A stretch of 64,000 bases of DNA from Shewanella abyssi (GTDB taxonomy: Bacteria > Pseudomonadota > Gammaproteobacteria > Enterobacterales > Shewanellaceae). The position numbers and the translations under genes are program-made. The notes under the pieces were generated by a model. It saw only the letters and a program-made list of their open reading frames with translations, made no database searches and was not told the origin of the DNA. Each line of letters starts with the position of its first letter. Position 1 is the first letter of the stretch. The DNA is taken from assembly GCF_023284025.1 (NCBI RefSeq), contig NZ_JAKIKR010000016.1:25823-89822 (forward strand). Direction: 5' to 3'. Shown here in pieces: positions 8,613 through 16,646 of the stretch.

Positions 8613-10292
8613 GTGAGCAATCGTGAAACACAAGTTGGACTCAAAGAGGTTCGACAGCAGGTCCTTGCTGGGACACAGGTTATTCAAAACCTAATCCCAC
8701 CGACTGTTAGTTATACCACCGAGGGCAATGTGCTCGTTATCGGGCCAGAAGATTTGGCACGTTTAGCAGCCGACAAATTGTCCCACATGGGCAAGTGCGC
8801 CATTTTGGCTAACGAAGCCATCACTAGCCAAGACGAGGCACATCTAGAGCTCGTCATGACTGCAGCCGAAGGTGTTGAGAGTTATTACAATAAACTCATC
8901 GAGGTAAAAGGTTTCTTGGGCCAGTTCCAAGTTAAGGTTGAACATGAAGAGGGCAGTGCGGATTTAAGTGTCGTTGCTATTCGTAAACCGCATTTCGATC
9001 TGATCCTTGATTTAAGCATGAGTCCTTGTATTAACCTTGAAATGCTACCGCCTGGCTATTTTTATGTTGGCCAAGATCAGGTCAAACTGGCTGAAGCAGT
9101 TGAGCAATTACCCGATCTTATCGGTGAGTTCGACAAGCCGCGTTATGTCAAGGTCAATAGTGACATCTGTGCCCATAACCGTAACGGTAATGAAGGTTGT
9201 ACCCGCTGCTTGAATTTCTGCCCCGCGGATGCGATTGCCAGTGTTGAGAAAAAAATCGAAATCGATCCATACCTTTGTCATGGTGCGGGTAGTTGTACCA
9301 ATGCGTGCCCAACCGGCGCCATTAGCTACGACTTACCGACGCCGCAATCTATGCATACCTACCTCAATAAGCTGGTGACACGTTTTCGTTCACAGGCGCA
9401 AGTCGCACCAGTGGTGTTATTTCACGATATTGGTAAAGGTGCAGAGCTGGTCACTGAGCAACTCGCTGGCGATATTATTCCTGTTGAAATGGAAGAGATC
9501 ACCGTCGCCAGTGTTGATCATTGGCTATCGTCTCTTGCATGGGGCGCTCGTCAAATCTTGATCCTCAATACCGATGCAACGGCACCTACGTTAACTCAAA
9601 TGCTCAATGGCGAACTGGCATTAGCCAACGATATTCTTGATGAGATGGGGCAACCGCGTCGTATAAGCTTGATCAGCGAGCATCACTTAACGGAAGCGGG
9701 TGCAGATGAGTTATCTGAGCTACTAACTACCAGCGCCAGCTGGCCAGTGATTGTGCCAGCGGAATTTGCGGCGACCACTAAGCGTGAAACGCTATATGAG
9801 GCAATCGATCACCTCAATGAGCAAGCAGCATCTGTCGATACTTGTTTGTCTCAGAGCAACATCCCTTATGGCCGCGTTAGCGTTAACACCGAGAGCTGCA
9901 CCCTGTGTATGTCTTGTGTGGCAACCTGCCCAACCGCTGCGTTAACCGACGGCGGCGACCAGCCAGCACTACACTTTGTTGAGCAAGATTGTGTGCAATG
10001 TGGTTTGTGTGAAGCGGCCTGCCCTGAGAGAGTCATCAGCTTAACGCCTCAGGTTAATTTAGATAAAGCTGCGCGTCAGGCGCGTCAAACCCTGCATGAG
10101 GAACCCCCGTTTGAATGTATTACTTGCGGCACACCGTTCGCAACGCAATCCATGGTCAAACGGATGTTAGAAGTGGTAGGAACCCACAGTGCCTTCAGTG
10201 CCAACACACAGCGTTTAAAGATGTGTGGCGACTGTCGAGTAAAAGACATGTTTGAAGACATTCTTCAAGATCCTGAACAGCAACTGCGATAA
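8613..10292 (+). CDS. Multi-cluster 4Fe-4S protein of the fdh accessory operon
   Basis: 559-aa cytoplasmic iron-sulfur protein. Two ferredoxin-type CxxCxxxCP motifs lie in the middle (CTRCLNFCPADAI; CTNACPTGAI after CHGAGSC) and two more near residues 430-470 (CTLCMSCVATCPTAAL; CVQCGLCEAACPERVI). Two CxxC pairs at the C-terminus (CITCG; CGDC) could bind another metal. No signal peptide, so it stays in the cytoplasm. Start is GTG 8613 (SNRETQVGLK). It is always near DUF3305/3306 and a TorD-like chaperone in Shewanella fdh clusters (recalled). An electron-transfer role in FDH maturation or regulation is inference. Confidence 0.85.
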   Translation: MSNRETQVGLKEVRQQVLAGTQVIQNLIPPTVSYTTEGNVLVIGPEDLARLAADKLSHMGKCAILANEAITSQDEAHLELVMTAAEGVESYYNKLIEVKGFLGQFQVKVEHEEGSADLSVVAIRKPHFDLILDLSMSPCINLEMLPPGYFYVGQDQVKLAEAVEQLPDLIGEFDKPRYVKVNSDICAHNRNGNEGCTRCLNFCPADAIASVEKKIEIDPYLCHGAGSCTNACPTGAISYDLPTPQSMHTYLNKLVTRFRSQAQVAPVVLFHDIGKGAELVTEQLAGDIIPVEMEEITVASVDHWLSSLAWGARQILILNTDATAPTLTQMLNGELALANDILDEMGQPRRISLISEHHLTEAGADELSELLTTSASWPVIVPAEFAATTKRETLYEAIDHLNEQAASVDTCLSQSNIPYGRVSVNTESCTLCMSCVATCPTAALTDGGDQPALHFVEQDCVQCGLCEAACPERVISLTPQVNLDKAARQARQTLHEEPPFECITCGTPFATQSMVKRMLEVVGTHSAFSANTQRLKMCGDCRVKDMFEDILQDPEQQLR

Positions 10293-10302
10293 GAGTTTAG
10301 CC

Positions 10303-10968
10303 ATGACCGAATTAGTAAGAGAAGTTTCAGAAAACGATCAGTTAAGAGCCGATATTTATCAGCTATTAGCTGCACTATTACGTCGCCAGCCTAGCAGCGA
10401 ATTATTGCAGTTCTTAGCAGGCTTAGAGATTGATGCCAATGACGGTAGCGATATGACCAAGGCTTGGGTTGGACTCAAGTTAGCGGCCGAGCAATTTACT
10501 TCTGAGCAGCTTGAGGATGAGTATTTTAATATCTTCCTCGGTGTAGGTAGTGGTGAAATATTACCTTATGGCAGCTGGTTTATGACAGGTTCACTGATGG
10601 ATAAGCCATTAGCCTTGTTACGTACTGACCTAATGCAGCTTGGTTTTGAGCGCGAAGAGGAAGTGAAAGAGCCTGAAGATCACGTAGCCGCTTTGTGTGA
10701 GGTGATGGGCACTTTGATCCTTGAGGCTCCTGGTTACCGTCAGCTTGCTTTCTATCAGCGCCATATGGGCAGCTGGATAGCACGTTTTTGCGAGACGCTA
10801 GCCAAAACACCAAGTGCGGCGTTTTATGCCACGGTAGCGGAATTAGCGAAAGCATTTTTTGTTATTGAAGCAAACGAATTTGAACAGTTAAGTTTAAACA
10901 TTCCGGTTAACTGCCCTGGCAGCGAAGAGGAAAAAATTGAACCAAGCACTAACGAACTGGCTTCGTAA
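10303..10968 (+). CDS. TorD/DmsD-family molybdoenzyme chaperone
   Basis: 221 aa, mostly alpha-helical. RADIYQLLAALLRR at the start, then EDEYFNIFLGVGSGEILPYGSWF (the E(Y/F)..F.G.G..PY signature of TorD-family chaperones) and PEDHVAALCEVMGTLI. These proteins bind Tat signals and protect apo-molybdoenzymes before export, here most likely FdhA and/or the small Tat protein. The frame is open back to 10252 inside the previous gene, but the ATG at 10303 is preceded by AGAG, starts just after that gene's stop and gives the family N-terminus. Confidence 0.88.
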   Translation: MTELVREVSENDQLRADIYQLLAALLRRQPSSELLQFLAGLEIDANDGSDMTKAWVGLKLAAEQFTSEQLEDEYFNIFLGVGSGEILPYGSWFMTGSLMDKPLALLRTDLMQLGFEREEEVKEPEDHVAALCEVMGTLILEAPGYRQLAFYQRHMGSWIARFCETLAKTPSAAFYATVAELAKAFFVIEANEFEQLSLNIPVNCPGSEEEKIEPSTNELAS

Positions 10969-10997
10969 GTCATCGTCAGTGTAAGTCATCGTCAGTG
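10966..10997. repeat. 16-bp direct repeat at the torD-like stop codon
   Basis: TAAGTCATCGTCAGTG occurs twice in tandem, beginning at the stop codon. It looks like a recent slippage duplication in the 169-bp gap before the first fdhX gene. No function is apparent. Confidence 0.8.
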
Positions 10998-11137
10998 TAA
11001 GGCTGAATTTATGCCTGCTGAGAAATCCACTTAGCAGGTATATAAAAAACAGGGAGCATTCCCTACATTAATCGAGTGAGACGTTTAGCTTTATTTAAAC
11101 CTATCATCTCAATATCTGTAAAACCAAAGGAGACACT

Positions 11138-11335
11138 ATGAAGAAGCAAGCTTCCGACATGGGTCGTCGTCAACTGCTTAAAGCATTGGCGATCGGCAGC
11201 GCTGCAGGCGTTGTGGCAACCGCCAGCGGTCAAGCGATAGCGGCGACGCCAGAAGTTGCACCTGCTGCGAAAGGCGATGGCTATCAAGAGTCCGATCATG
11301 TTCGTAGTTATTACGCGTCGTTACGCACTAAATAA
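11138..11335 (+). CDS. Formate dehydrogenase region Tat-targeted small protein (FdhX-like), copy 1
   Basis: 65 aa, mostly a twin-arginine signal (GRRQLLKALAIGSAAGV) with a hydrophobic core and AIAA cleavage region, leaving a short tail ending in GYQESDHVRSYYASLRTK. This is the small Tat-target protein found directly before fdhA in Shewanella and related clusters. It may be a structural subunit or assist export; its biochemical role is unproven. RBS AAGGAGA stands before the ATG. It precedes fdhA by 35 bp in the same operon. A homologue stands at 16431. Confidence 0.88.
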   Translation: MKKQASDMGRRQLLKALAIGSAAGVVATASGQAIAATPEVAPAAKGDGYQESDHVRSYYASLRTK

Positions 11336-11370
11336 GCGTTTCGTAGTCAATAATTAAAGGAGAGTGTGTG

Positions 11371-14220
11371 ATGCGATTAACCCGCAAAACAGACCAAGCA
11401 GCCAGCGGTTCTAAGGCTGTCTTAGGTTTAAACCGCCGTCAATTCCTCAAGTCCGCGAGTCTCGCGACGGGTGGTATTGCCGCGGCATCAATGCTTGGCG
11501 CAGGAATGATGCGTAAAGCAGAAGCTAAAGATGTACCCCATAGCGCCCCAACTGAAATTAAACGTACTATTTGTTCTCACTGTTCAGTGGGTTGTGGTGT
11601 GTACGCTGAAGTGCAAAATGGAGTTTGGACCGGGCAAGAGCCTGCATTCGACCATCCGTTTAATGCTGGTGGCCACTGTGCAAAAGGTGCTGCTCTGCGT
11701 GAACACGGTCACGGTGGAAAGCGTCTTAAATATCCAATGAAGCTTGAAGGCGGAAAGTGGAAGCGTCTTTCATGGGATCAAGCCATCGAAGAAGTGGGTC
11801 AAAAAGCCCTTGATATCCGTAAGGAATCTGGTCCAGATTCAATATTCTTCATGGGTAGTGCAAAGTTCTCCAATGAACAAGCTTATATGTATCGCAAATT
11901 TGCAGCAATGTGGGGCACTAACAATGTCGACCACTCAGCGCGTATTTGTCACTCTACCACTGTAGCCGGTGTTGCAAACACTTGGGGCTATGGTGCGCAA
12001 ACTAACTCTTTCAACGATATTCGCAACGCTAAGGCGATGATGTTTATCGGCTCTAACCCTTGTGAAGCTCACCCTGTTGCGATGCAGCATATTTTGGAAG
12101 GCAAAGAGCGCGGCGCGAAAATCATCGTTGTCGACCCTCGATTCACCCGAACGGCAGCTAAGTCTGATGAGTTCGTGCATATTCGTCCTGGTACGGATAT
12201 TCCTTTCATTTATGGTCTGCTGTGGCATATTTTTGAAAATGGCTGGCAAGATGAGAGCTTTATCTCTCAACGTGTTTACGGAATGGAACGTATCCGTGAA
12301 GAGGTGAAAAAATATAACCCAGCTGAAGTCGAACACGTTGTTGGTGTGCCTAAAGAGCAGATGTACCGAGTGGCTAAGCTGTTAGCTGAAACTAAACCAG
12401 GTACTATTGTTTGGTGTATGGGGGGGACTCAGCATCACGTGGGTAACGCCAATACGCGTTCATACTGCATCCTACAGTTAGCCCTTGGTAATATGGGTGT
12501 TCCGGGTGGTGGTACTAACATTTTCCGTGGCCACGATAACGTACAGGGTGCAACTGACTTTGGTCTATTGTTCGATACTCTGCCGGGTTATTACGGCTTA
12601 AAGACGGGTTCTTGGAAGCACTGGTGTAACGTTTGGGATCTGGATTATGAGTGGGTTAAGAACCGCTTCGATCAAGAGCAGCGTTTAGGCCAAGATCCAA
12701 TGACCTCAACGGGTATCCCATGCTCACGCTGGCATGATGGTGTACTTGAAGATAAGTCAAAGATTGCCCAAAAAGATAACATTCGCATGGCATTCTTCTG
12801 GGGCCAATCGGTCAACACTGAAACCCGTGGCCGTGAAGTGCGTGAAGCGCTGAACAAAATGGATACCGTGGTTGTTGTGGATCCATATCCTACAATGGCG
12901 GGTGTCATGCATGAGCGTACCGATGGCGTTTATTTGTTACCTGCAGCCACTCAGTTTGAGACTTACGGTTCTGTATCAGCGTCTAACCGCTCATTGCAGT
13001 GGCGCACACAAGTTATTGAACCACTGTTCGAGTCTAAGCCTGACCATGTGATCATGTACAAGCTAGCGAAGAAGTGGGGCATTGAAGGTGAGTTCTGTAA
13101 GCATATTAAAGTGAATGGTGATGAGCCGTTGATTGAAGATATGACCCGTGAATTCAACCGCGGCATGTGGACCATTGGTTACACAGGTCAAAGCCCAGAG
13201 CGCTTGAAGATGCACCAAGAAAACTGGGGCACATTCGATATTAAATCGCTTGAAGCACCAGGTGGCCCAGCAAAAGGCGAAACCTACGGGTTACCTTGGC
13301 CTTGTTGGGGCACACCAGAAATGAAACATCCTGGCTCGCAAATTTTGTACCGCACTGGCCGTGAAGTTAAGAACGGTGGTGGTAACTTCCGTGCCCGTTT
13401 TGGGGTAGAACATAATGGCGTAAATATCTTGGCTGAAGGTTCTTACTCGAAAGGTAGTGAGATCCAAGATGGTTATCCAGAGTTTACCGACAAGATGCTT
13501 AAGCAGCTTGGCTGGTGGGATGATCTAACGGCGGAAGAGAAAGCCGCTGCTGAAGGCAAAAACTGGAAAACCGATATTTCCGGCGGTATTCAGCGTGTCG
13601 CTATCAAGCACGGTTGTATGCCATACGGTAACGCTAAAGCGCGTTGCGTAGTGTGGAACTTCCCTGATGATATTCCACTACACCGTGAGCCACTTTATAC
13701 GCCACGTCGTGATTTGGTTGCTAAATACCCAACTTATGAAGATCGTATGGTTGCTCGTCTCCCTACCCTGTACAAATCAATTCAGGATAAGGATTTTGCC
13801 AAAGACTTCCCATTAGCCGTAACAACGGGTCGTTTGGTGGAGTACGAAGGTGGTGGTGAAGAGACACGTTCAAACCCATGGCTTGCCGAACTTCAGCAAG
13901 AGATGTTTATCGAGATCAACCCTGCTGATGCAGCTGATCGCGGTTTACGAGATGGTGATGATGTGTTCGTTCACAGTCCTGAAGGGGCAAAAATCACAGT
14001 TAAGGCGATGGTAACTCCACGAGTTATCGCTGGCGAATGTTTCATGCCATACCACTTTGCGGGTGTATTCGAAGGTAAGAGCCTTGCGAAGAACTACCCC
14101 GAAGGAACAGTCCCTTACGTTGTTGGTGAATCTGCCAATACTGTAATGACCTATGGGTATGACGTGGTAACTCAGATGCAAGAGACTAAGTCTAGCTTGT
14201 GTCAGATCAGCAAAGCCTAA
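11371..14220 (+). CDS. fdhA: Formate dehydrogenase catalytic subunit alpha, copy 1 (Cys type)
   Basis: Periplasmic molybdopterin (Mo or W) subunit oxidising formate to CO2. The Tat motif NRRQFLKSA is at residues 21-29. The N-terminal 4Fe-4S ligands are Cys68, Cys71, Cys75 and Cys103. The metal ligand is Cys193 in SARICHSTTVAG, so this is a cysteine enzyme and not a selenocysteine one; no in-frame TGA is present. Typical bis-MGD segments follow (GSNPCEAHP, VVDPRFTRTA, RPGTDIPFIYG, GGTQHHVGNANTR, GHDNVQGATD). About 949 aa. An in-frame GTG at 11368 was passed over for the ATG at 11371, which is well spaced from AAAGGAGA. Followed by fdhB and fdhC. Confidence 0.95.
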   Translation: MRLTRKTDQAASGSKAVLGLNRRQFLKSASLATGGIAAASMLGAGMMRKAEAKDVPHSAPTEIKRTICSHCSVGCGVYAEVQNGVWTGQEPAFDHPFNAGGHCAKGAALREHGHGGKRLKYPMKLEGGKWKRLSWDQAIEEVGQKALDIRKESGPDSIFFMGSAKFSNEQAYMYRKFAAMWGTNNVDHSARICHSTTVAGVANTWGYGAQTNSFNDIRNAKAMMFIGSNPCEAHPVAMQHILEGKERGAKIIVVDPRFTRTAAKSDEFVHIRPGTDIPFIYGLLWHIFENGWQDESFISQRVYGMERIREEVKKYNPAEVEHVVGVPKEQMYRVAKLLAETKPGTIVWCMGGTQHHVGNANTRSYCILQLALGNMGVPGGGTNIFRGHDNVQGATDFGLLFDTLPGYYGLKTGSWKHWCNVWDLDYEWVKNRFDQEQRLGQDPMTSTGIPCSRWHDGVLEDKSKIAQKDNIRMAFFWGQSVNTETRGREVREALNKMDTVVVVDPYPTMAGVMHERTDGVYLLPAATQFETYGSVSASNRSLQWRTQVIEPLFESKPDHVIMYKLAKKWGIEGEFCKHIKVNGDEPLIEDMTREFNRGMWTIGYTGQSPERLKMHQENWGTFDIKSLEAPGGPAKGETYGLPWPCWGTPEMKHPGSQILYRTGREVKNGGGNFRARFGVEHNGVNILAEGSYSKGSEIQDGYPEFTDKMLKQLGWWDDLTAEEKAAAEGKNWKTDISGGIQRVAIKHGCMPYGNAKARCVVWNFPDDIPLHREPLYTPRRDLVAKYPTYEDRMVARLPTLYKSIQDKDFAKDFPLAVTTGRLVEYEGGGEETRSNPWLAELQQEMFIEINPADAADRGLRDGDDVFVHSPEGAKITVKAMVTPRVIAGECFMPYHFAGVFEGKSLAKNYPEGTVPYVVGESANTVMTYGYDVVTQMQETKSSLCQISKA

Positions 14221-14246
14221 TTAACTTGATGAGGAGATAAGCCATT

Positions 14247-14834
14247 ATGGCAGTCATGAAATTCTTATGTGACACCAAACGCTGCATCGAGTGTAACGGT
14301 TGCGTCACAGCATGTAAAAACGAAAACGATGCCGCGCTAGAGTGGGGCATTCAACGTCGTCGCGTAGTCACTATCAATGATGGTGAGCCGGGTGAAGCGT
14401 CAATCTCAGTGGCCTGTATGCACTGTACTGACGCACCTTGTATGGCAGTCTGCCCAGCAGATTGTTTCTACCGCACTGAAGACGGCATTGTATTACACAA
14501 TAAAGATACCTGTATCGGTTGTGGTTACTGCTTCTATGCTTGTCCTTTCGGAGCGCCTCAGTTCCCGCAAAAGACAGCATTTGGTAGTCGCGGCAAAATG
14601 GATAAGTGTACTTTCTGTGCCGGTGGCCCAGAAGAGACTCATTCAGATGCTGAGCGCCAGAAGTATGGTGCTAACCGTATCGCCGAAGGCAAGCTACCTA
14701 TGTGTGCAGAGCTTTGTGCGACTAAGGCGCTGCTAGCAGGTGATGCTGGAGTGGTATCTAATATCTACCGTGATCGTATTGCCGCTAGAGGAAATCCTGG
14801 CGCAATATGGGGCTATACCCCGACGACTGGCTAG
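14247..14834 (+). CDS. fdhB: Formate dehydrogenase iron-sulfur subunit beta, copy 1
   Basis: 195-aa electron-transfer subunit with ligands for four 4Fe-4S clusters: CIECNGCVTACKNEND, CMHCTDAPCMAVCPADC, CIGCGYCFYACPFGAPQ and CTFC plus CAELCATKAL. It links FdhA to the cytochrome b subunit. It lacks the C-terminal membrane helix of E. coli FdnH, so it should be held to the membrane by FdhC alone. No Tat signal of its own; export as a complex with FdhA is usual for this family. RBS GAGGAG is upstream. 26 bp after fdhA. Confidence 0.95.
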   Translation: MAVMKFLCDTKRCIECNGCVTACKNENDAALEWGIQRRRVVTINDGEPGEASISVACMHCTDAPCMAVCPADCFYRTEDGIVLHNKDTCIGCGYCFYACPFGAPQFPQKTAFGSRGKMDKCTFCAGGPEETHSDAERQKYGANRIAEGKLPMCAELCATKALLAGDAGVVSNIYRDRIAARGNPGAIWGYTPTTG

Positions 14835-14843
14835 GGCTGAATA

Positions 14844-14869
14844 GGGTTATGCACCTTGGTGCATAACCC
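14844..14869 (+). other. Perfect 12-bp stem-loop between fdhB and fdhC, copy 1
   Basis: GGGTTATGCACC-TT-GGTGCATAACCC, a perfect dyad followed by AATTAAGGAG (the fdhC ribosome site) and not by a T-run. It is therefore not a simple terminator. A different-sequence hairpin stands at the same place in the second operon (20136-20161). Likely an mRNA stability or processing element; DNA-operator function is possible. Confidence 0.75.
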
Positions 14870-14884
14870 AATTAAGGAGTGAAT

Positions 14885-15895
14885 ATGTATATGAAATCAC
14901 TGCGCAGCTTGTTCGCAATGCTGGTTATCCCTTTGGTTTTGTCCATGGGATTGGGATTTAGCACATCAGCAATAGCAGCGGATGATCAATCGAGTAAGCA
15001 GCAAGCGGGTAAAACCAGTGACGCTGATCTTTGGCGCGCGGTTAAAGCAGGCGACTCAGGTTTTACAACAGCTCAAGGTATTGAGCCTGGTGTATTGATT
15101 AACGTTGCCGGTAACCAAGGTAAAGATATAAGAAACCAGTATTTAACTCCTGTGATGGGGATTGCTGTTGTTGGTGTTTTTGCCGCTTTCCTATTTTTCT
15201 ACCTAGTGAATGGTCCCTCTAAATTGAGTAAGGGCTTTTCTGGAAAAATGCTACTTCGCTGGACAAAGGCTGATTTATGGATCCACTGGGTATTGGCATC
15301 ATCTTGCATGGTACTGATATTTACTGGTTTGAATGTCATGCTCGGTAAACACGTATTGCAACCCTATGTTGGTGAGGGGATTTGGGCCGCATTGATCTAC
15401 GGTAGTAAAACAATTCACGACTGGGCTGGACCGATATTTATTGTGTCTTGGGTTCTGTGTATTGTTAAGTGGATGCCGATGCAAACCTTCAAGATGTATG
15501 ACTTAAAATGGTTCCTTGTGGTCGGTGGTTACATCAACTTTGGCCCATTTAAAGGTAAGCATCCAGACAGTGGTTTCGCTAACGCTGGTGAAAAAATGTG
15601 GTTCTGGACCTTAACTATATTCGGTCTGTTTATTGCCGCTTCAGGTTTAATGCTGGTATTGCCAGGTTTGGACTTACCACGGGAAGCTTCTATGGCTGCG
15701 CTGTTAATTCATGCTATTAGTGCCATTATCATCATCGCGTTTACTATCGTGCATATTTGGATGGCGACAGTATTAAGTGAAGGTGGTATGGAGTGCATGG
15801 TGTCTGGTTATTGTGATGAAAATTGGGCTTCTCAGCACCACAACGTTTGGTATGATGAAATAAAAGAAAACGATACTATCGTCTATAAAGACTAG
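14885..15895 (+). CDS. fdhC: Formate dehydrogenase cytochrome b subunit gamma, copy 1
   Basis: Membrane diheme b-type cytochrome passing electrons from FdhB to quinone. It has an N-terminal signal-like helix ending SAIAADD, a periplasmic stretch (DADLWRAVKAGDSGFTT), then TM helices with probable heme histidines (DLWIHWVLASSCMVLIF; TIHDWAGPIFI; IIAFTIVHIWMATVLSEGG). The conserved KWFLVVGGYINFGPFKGKHPD and GGMECMVSGYCDENWA are family marks. Start: the ATG at 14885 follows AAGGAG with 6-nt spacing; the GTG at 14879 abuts it and is unlikely. 336 aa. Confidence 0.93.
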   Translation: MYMKSLRSLFAMLVIPLVLSMGLGFSTSAIAADDQSSKQQAGKTSDADLWRAVKAGDSGFTTAQGIEPGVLINVAGNQGKDIRNQYLTPVMGIAVVGVFAAFLFFYLVNGPSKLSKGFSGKMLLRWTKADLWIHWVLASSCMVLIFTGLNVMLGKHVLQPYVGEGIWAALIYGSKTIHDWAGPIFIVSWVLCIVKWMPMQTFKMYDLKWFLVVGGYINFGPFKGKHPDSGFANAGEKMWFWTLTIFGLFIAASGLMLVLPGLDLPREASMAALLIHAISAIIIIAFTIVHIWMATVLSEGGMECMVSGYCDENWASQHHNVWYDEIKENDTIVYKD

Positions 15896-15911
15896 TCGTT
15901 TTATTTTCTAC

Positions 15912-15942
15912 AAACGCCTCGATATTTATCGGGGCGTTTTTG
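15912..15942 (+). terminator. Rho-independent terminator of the first fdh operon
   Basis: AAACGCCTCGATA-TT-TATCGGGGCGTTTTT: GC-rich stem with one mismatch and a T-run, 16 bp after the fdhC stop. Confidence 0.85.
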
Positions 15943-16430
15943 TATCTAGCAGCTTTTAGCGTCACTGACTTGTAAGTTATTTTTGGAAAGTTTTTTAACA
16001 TCCTTATTCCCGACATTTTAACGTGGTTATTTATCGGTCGAAACAATGATTTTAGCCACTCAAATTAAGAATCATTATCATCTGCATTTTTGTAATAACA
16101 TGCTGTAGTTGTTACATTTTATTTAACATTACCGAGCTGGTAATAGTGAGTTTTTTAACTGTAGATATCATCGCTATTTTGACAAACATGTTCTGCTTAA
16201 CACTTCTAATAAAATCTGCACTTAGGCGCGGTTTTTACCCCGTTTAGATCAATCTTTATGAACACAATTTTCTTTATATTGTTGAGGCAATTTGTTGGGT
16301 GTTTTCTATCGATGAATGTAGTCCACATTTTTCACACCGCTCTTTACATACCGTTAACACGGTTGGCGTGGCAAAGATAAAAACCCCTTGTTTTATATAA
16401 CCAGAGTATTCCGTTCTACCAGGAGTAAAC
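15943..16430. promoter_or_regulatory. Intergenic control region of the second fdh operon, with a Fur-like site
   Basis: 488 bp, AT-rich, no credible ORF. At 16065-16083 the sequence AATTAAGAATCATTATCAT resembles half to two-thirds of a Fur box. The promoter must lie here, but I see no sigma-54 core like that at 7291, so the second operon is probably expressed differently from the accessory operon. Site assignments are weak. Confidence 0.35.
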
Positions 16431-16628
16431 ATGAAGAAGCAACAGCCTGATCTGAACCGCAGATCTTTGCTGAAAGCGCTCACCATTGGTGGCACCGCAG
16501 GTGTCGCAATCGCCGCAACAGGCGTAAGTGTAGCTCAAGCAAGTGAAAATAATGTCAGCACTAAGAGTGCTAATGGCTATCAAGAGACTGCGCACGTTCG
16601 TAGTTATTACAATAGCTTACGCGGCTAG
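16431..16628 (+). CDS. Formate dehydrogenase region Tat-targeted small protein (FdhX-like), copy 2
   Basis: 65 aa, homologous to the 11138 gene: Tat signal NRRSLLKALTIGGTAGV and the same short C-terminal motif (GYQE..HVRSYYNSLRG). The variable linker differs (ASENNVSTKSAN), but the GYQE-x3-HVRSYY tail is kept in both copies, which suggests the tail is the functional part. It follows the RBS AGGAG and is separated from fdhA copy 2 by 18 bp. Role as for copy 1. Confidence 0.88.
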   Translation: MKKQQPDLNRRSLLKALTIGGTAGVAIAATGVSVAQASENNVSTKSANGYQETAHVRSYYNSLRG

Positions 16629-16646
16629 TTTAGGAGAATTTAAGCG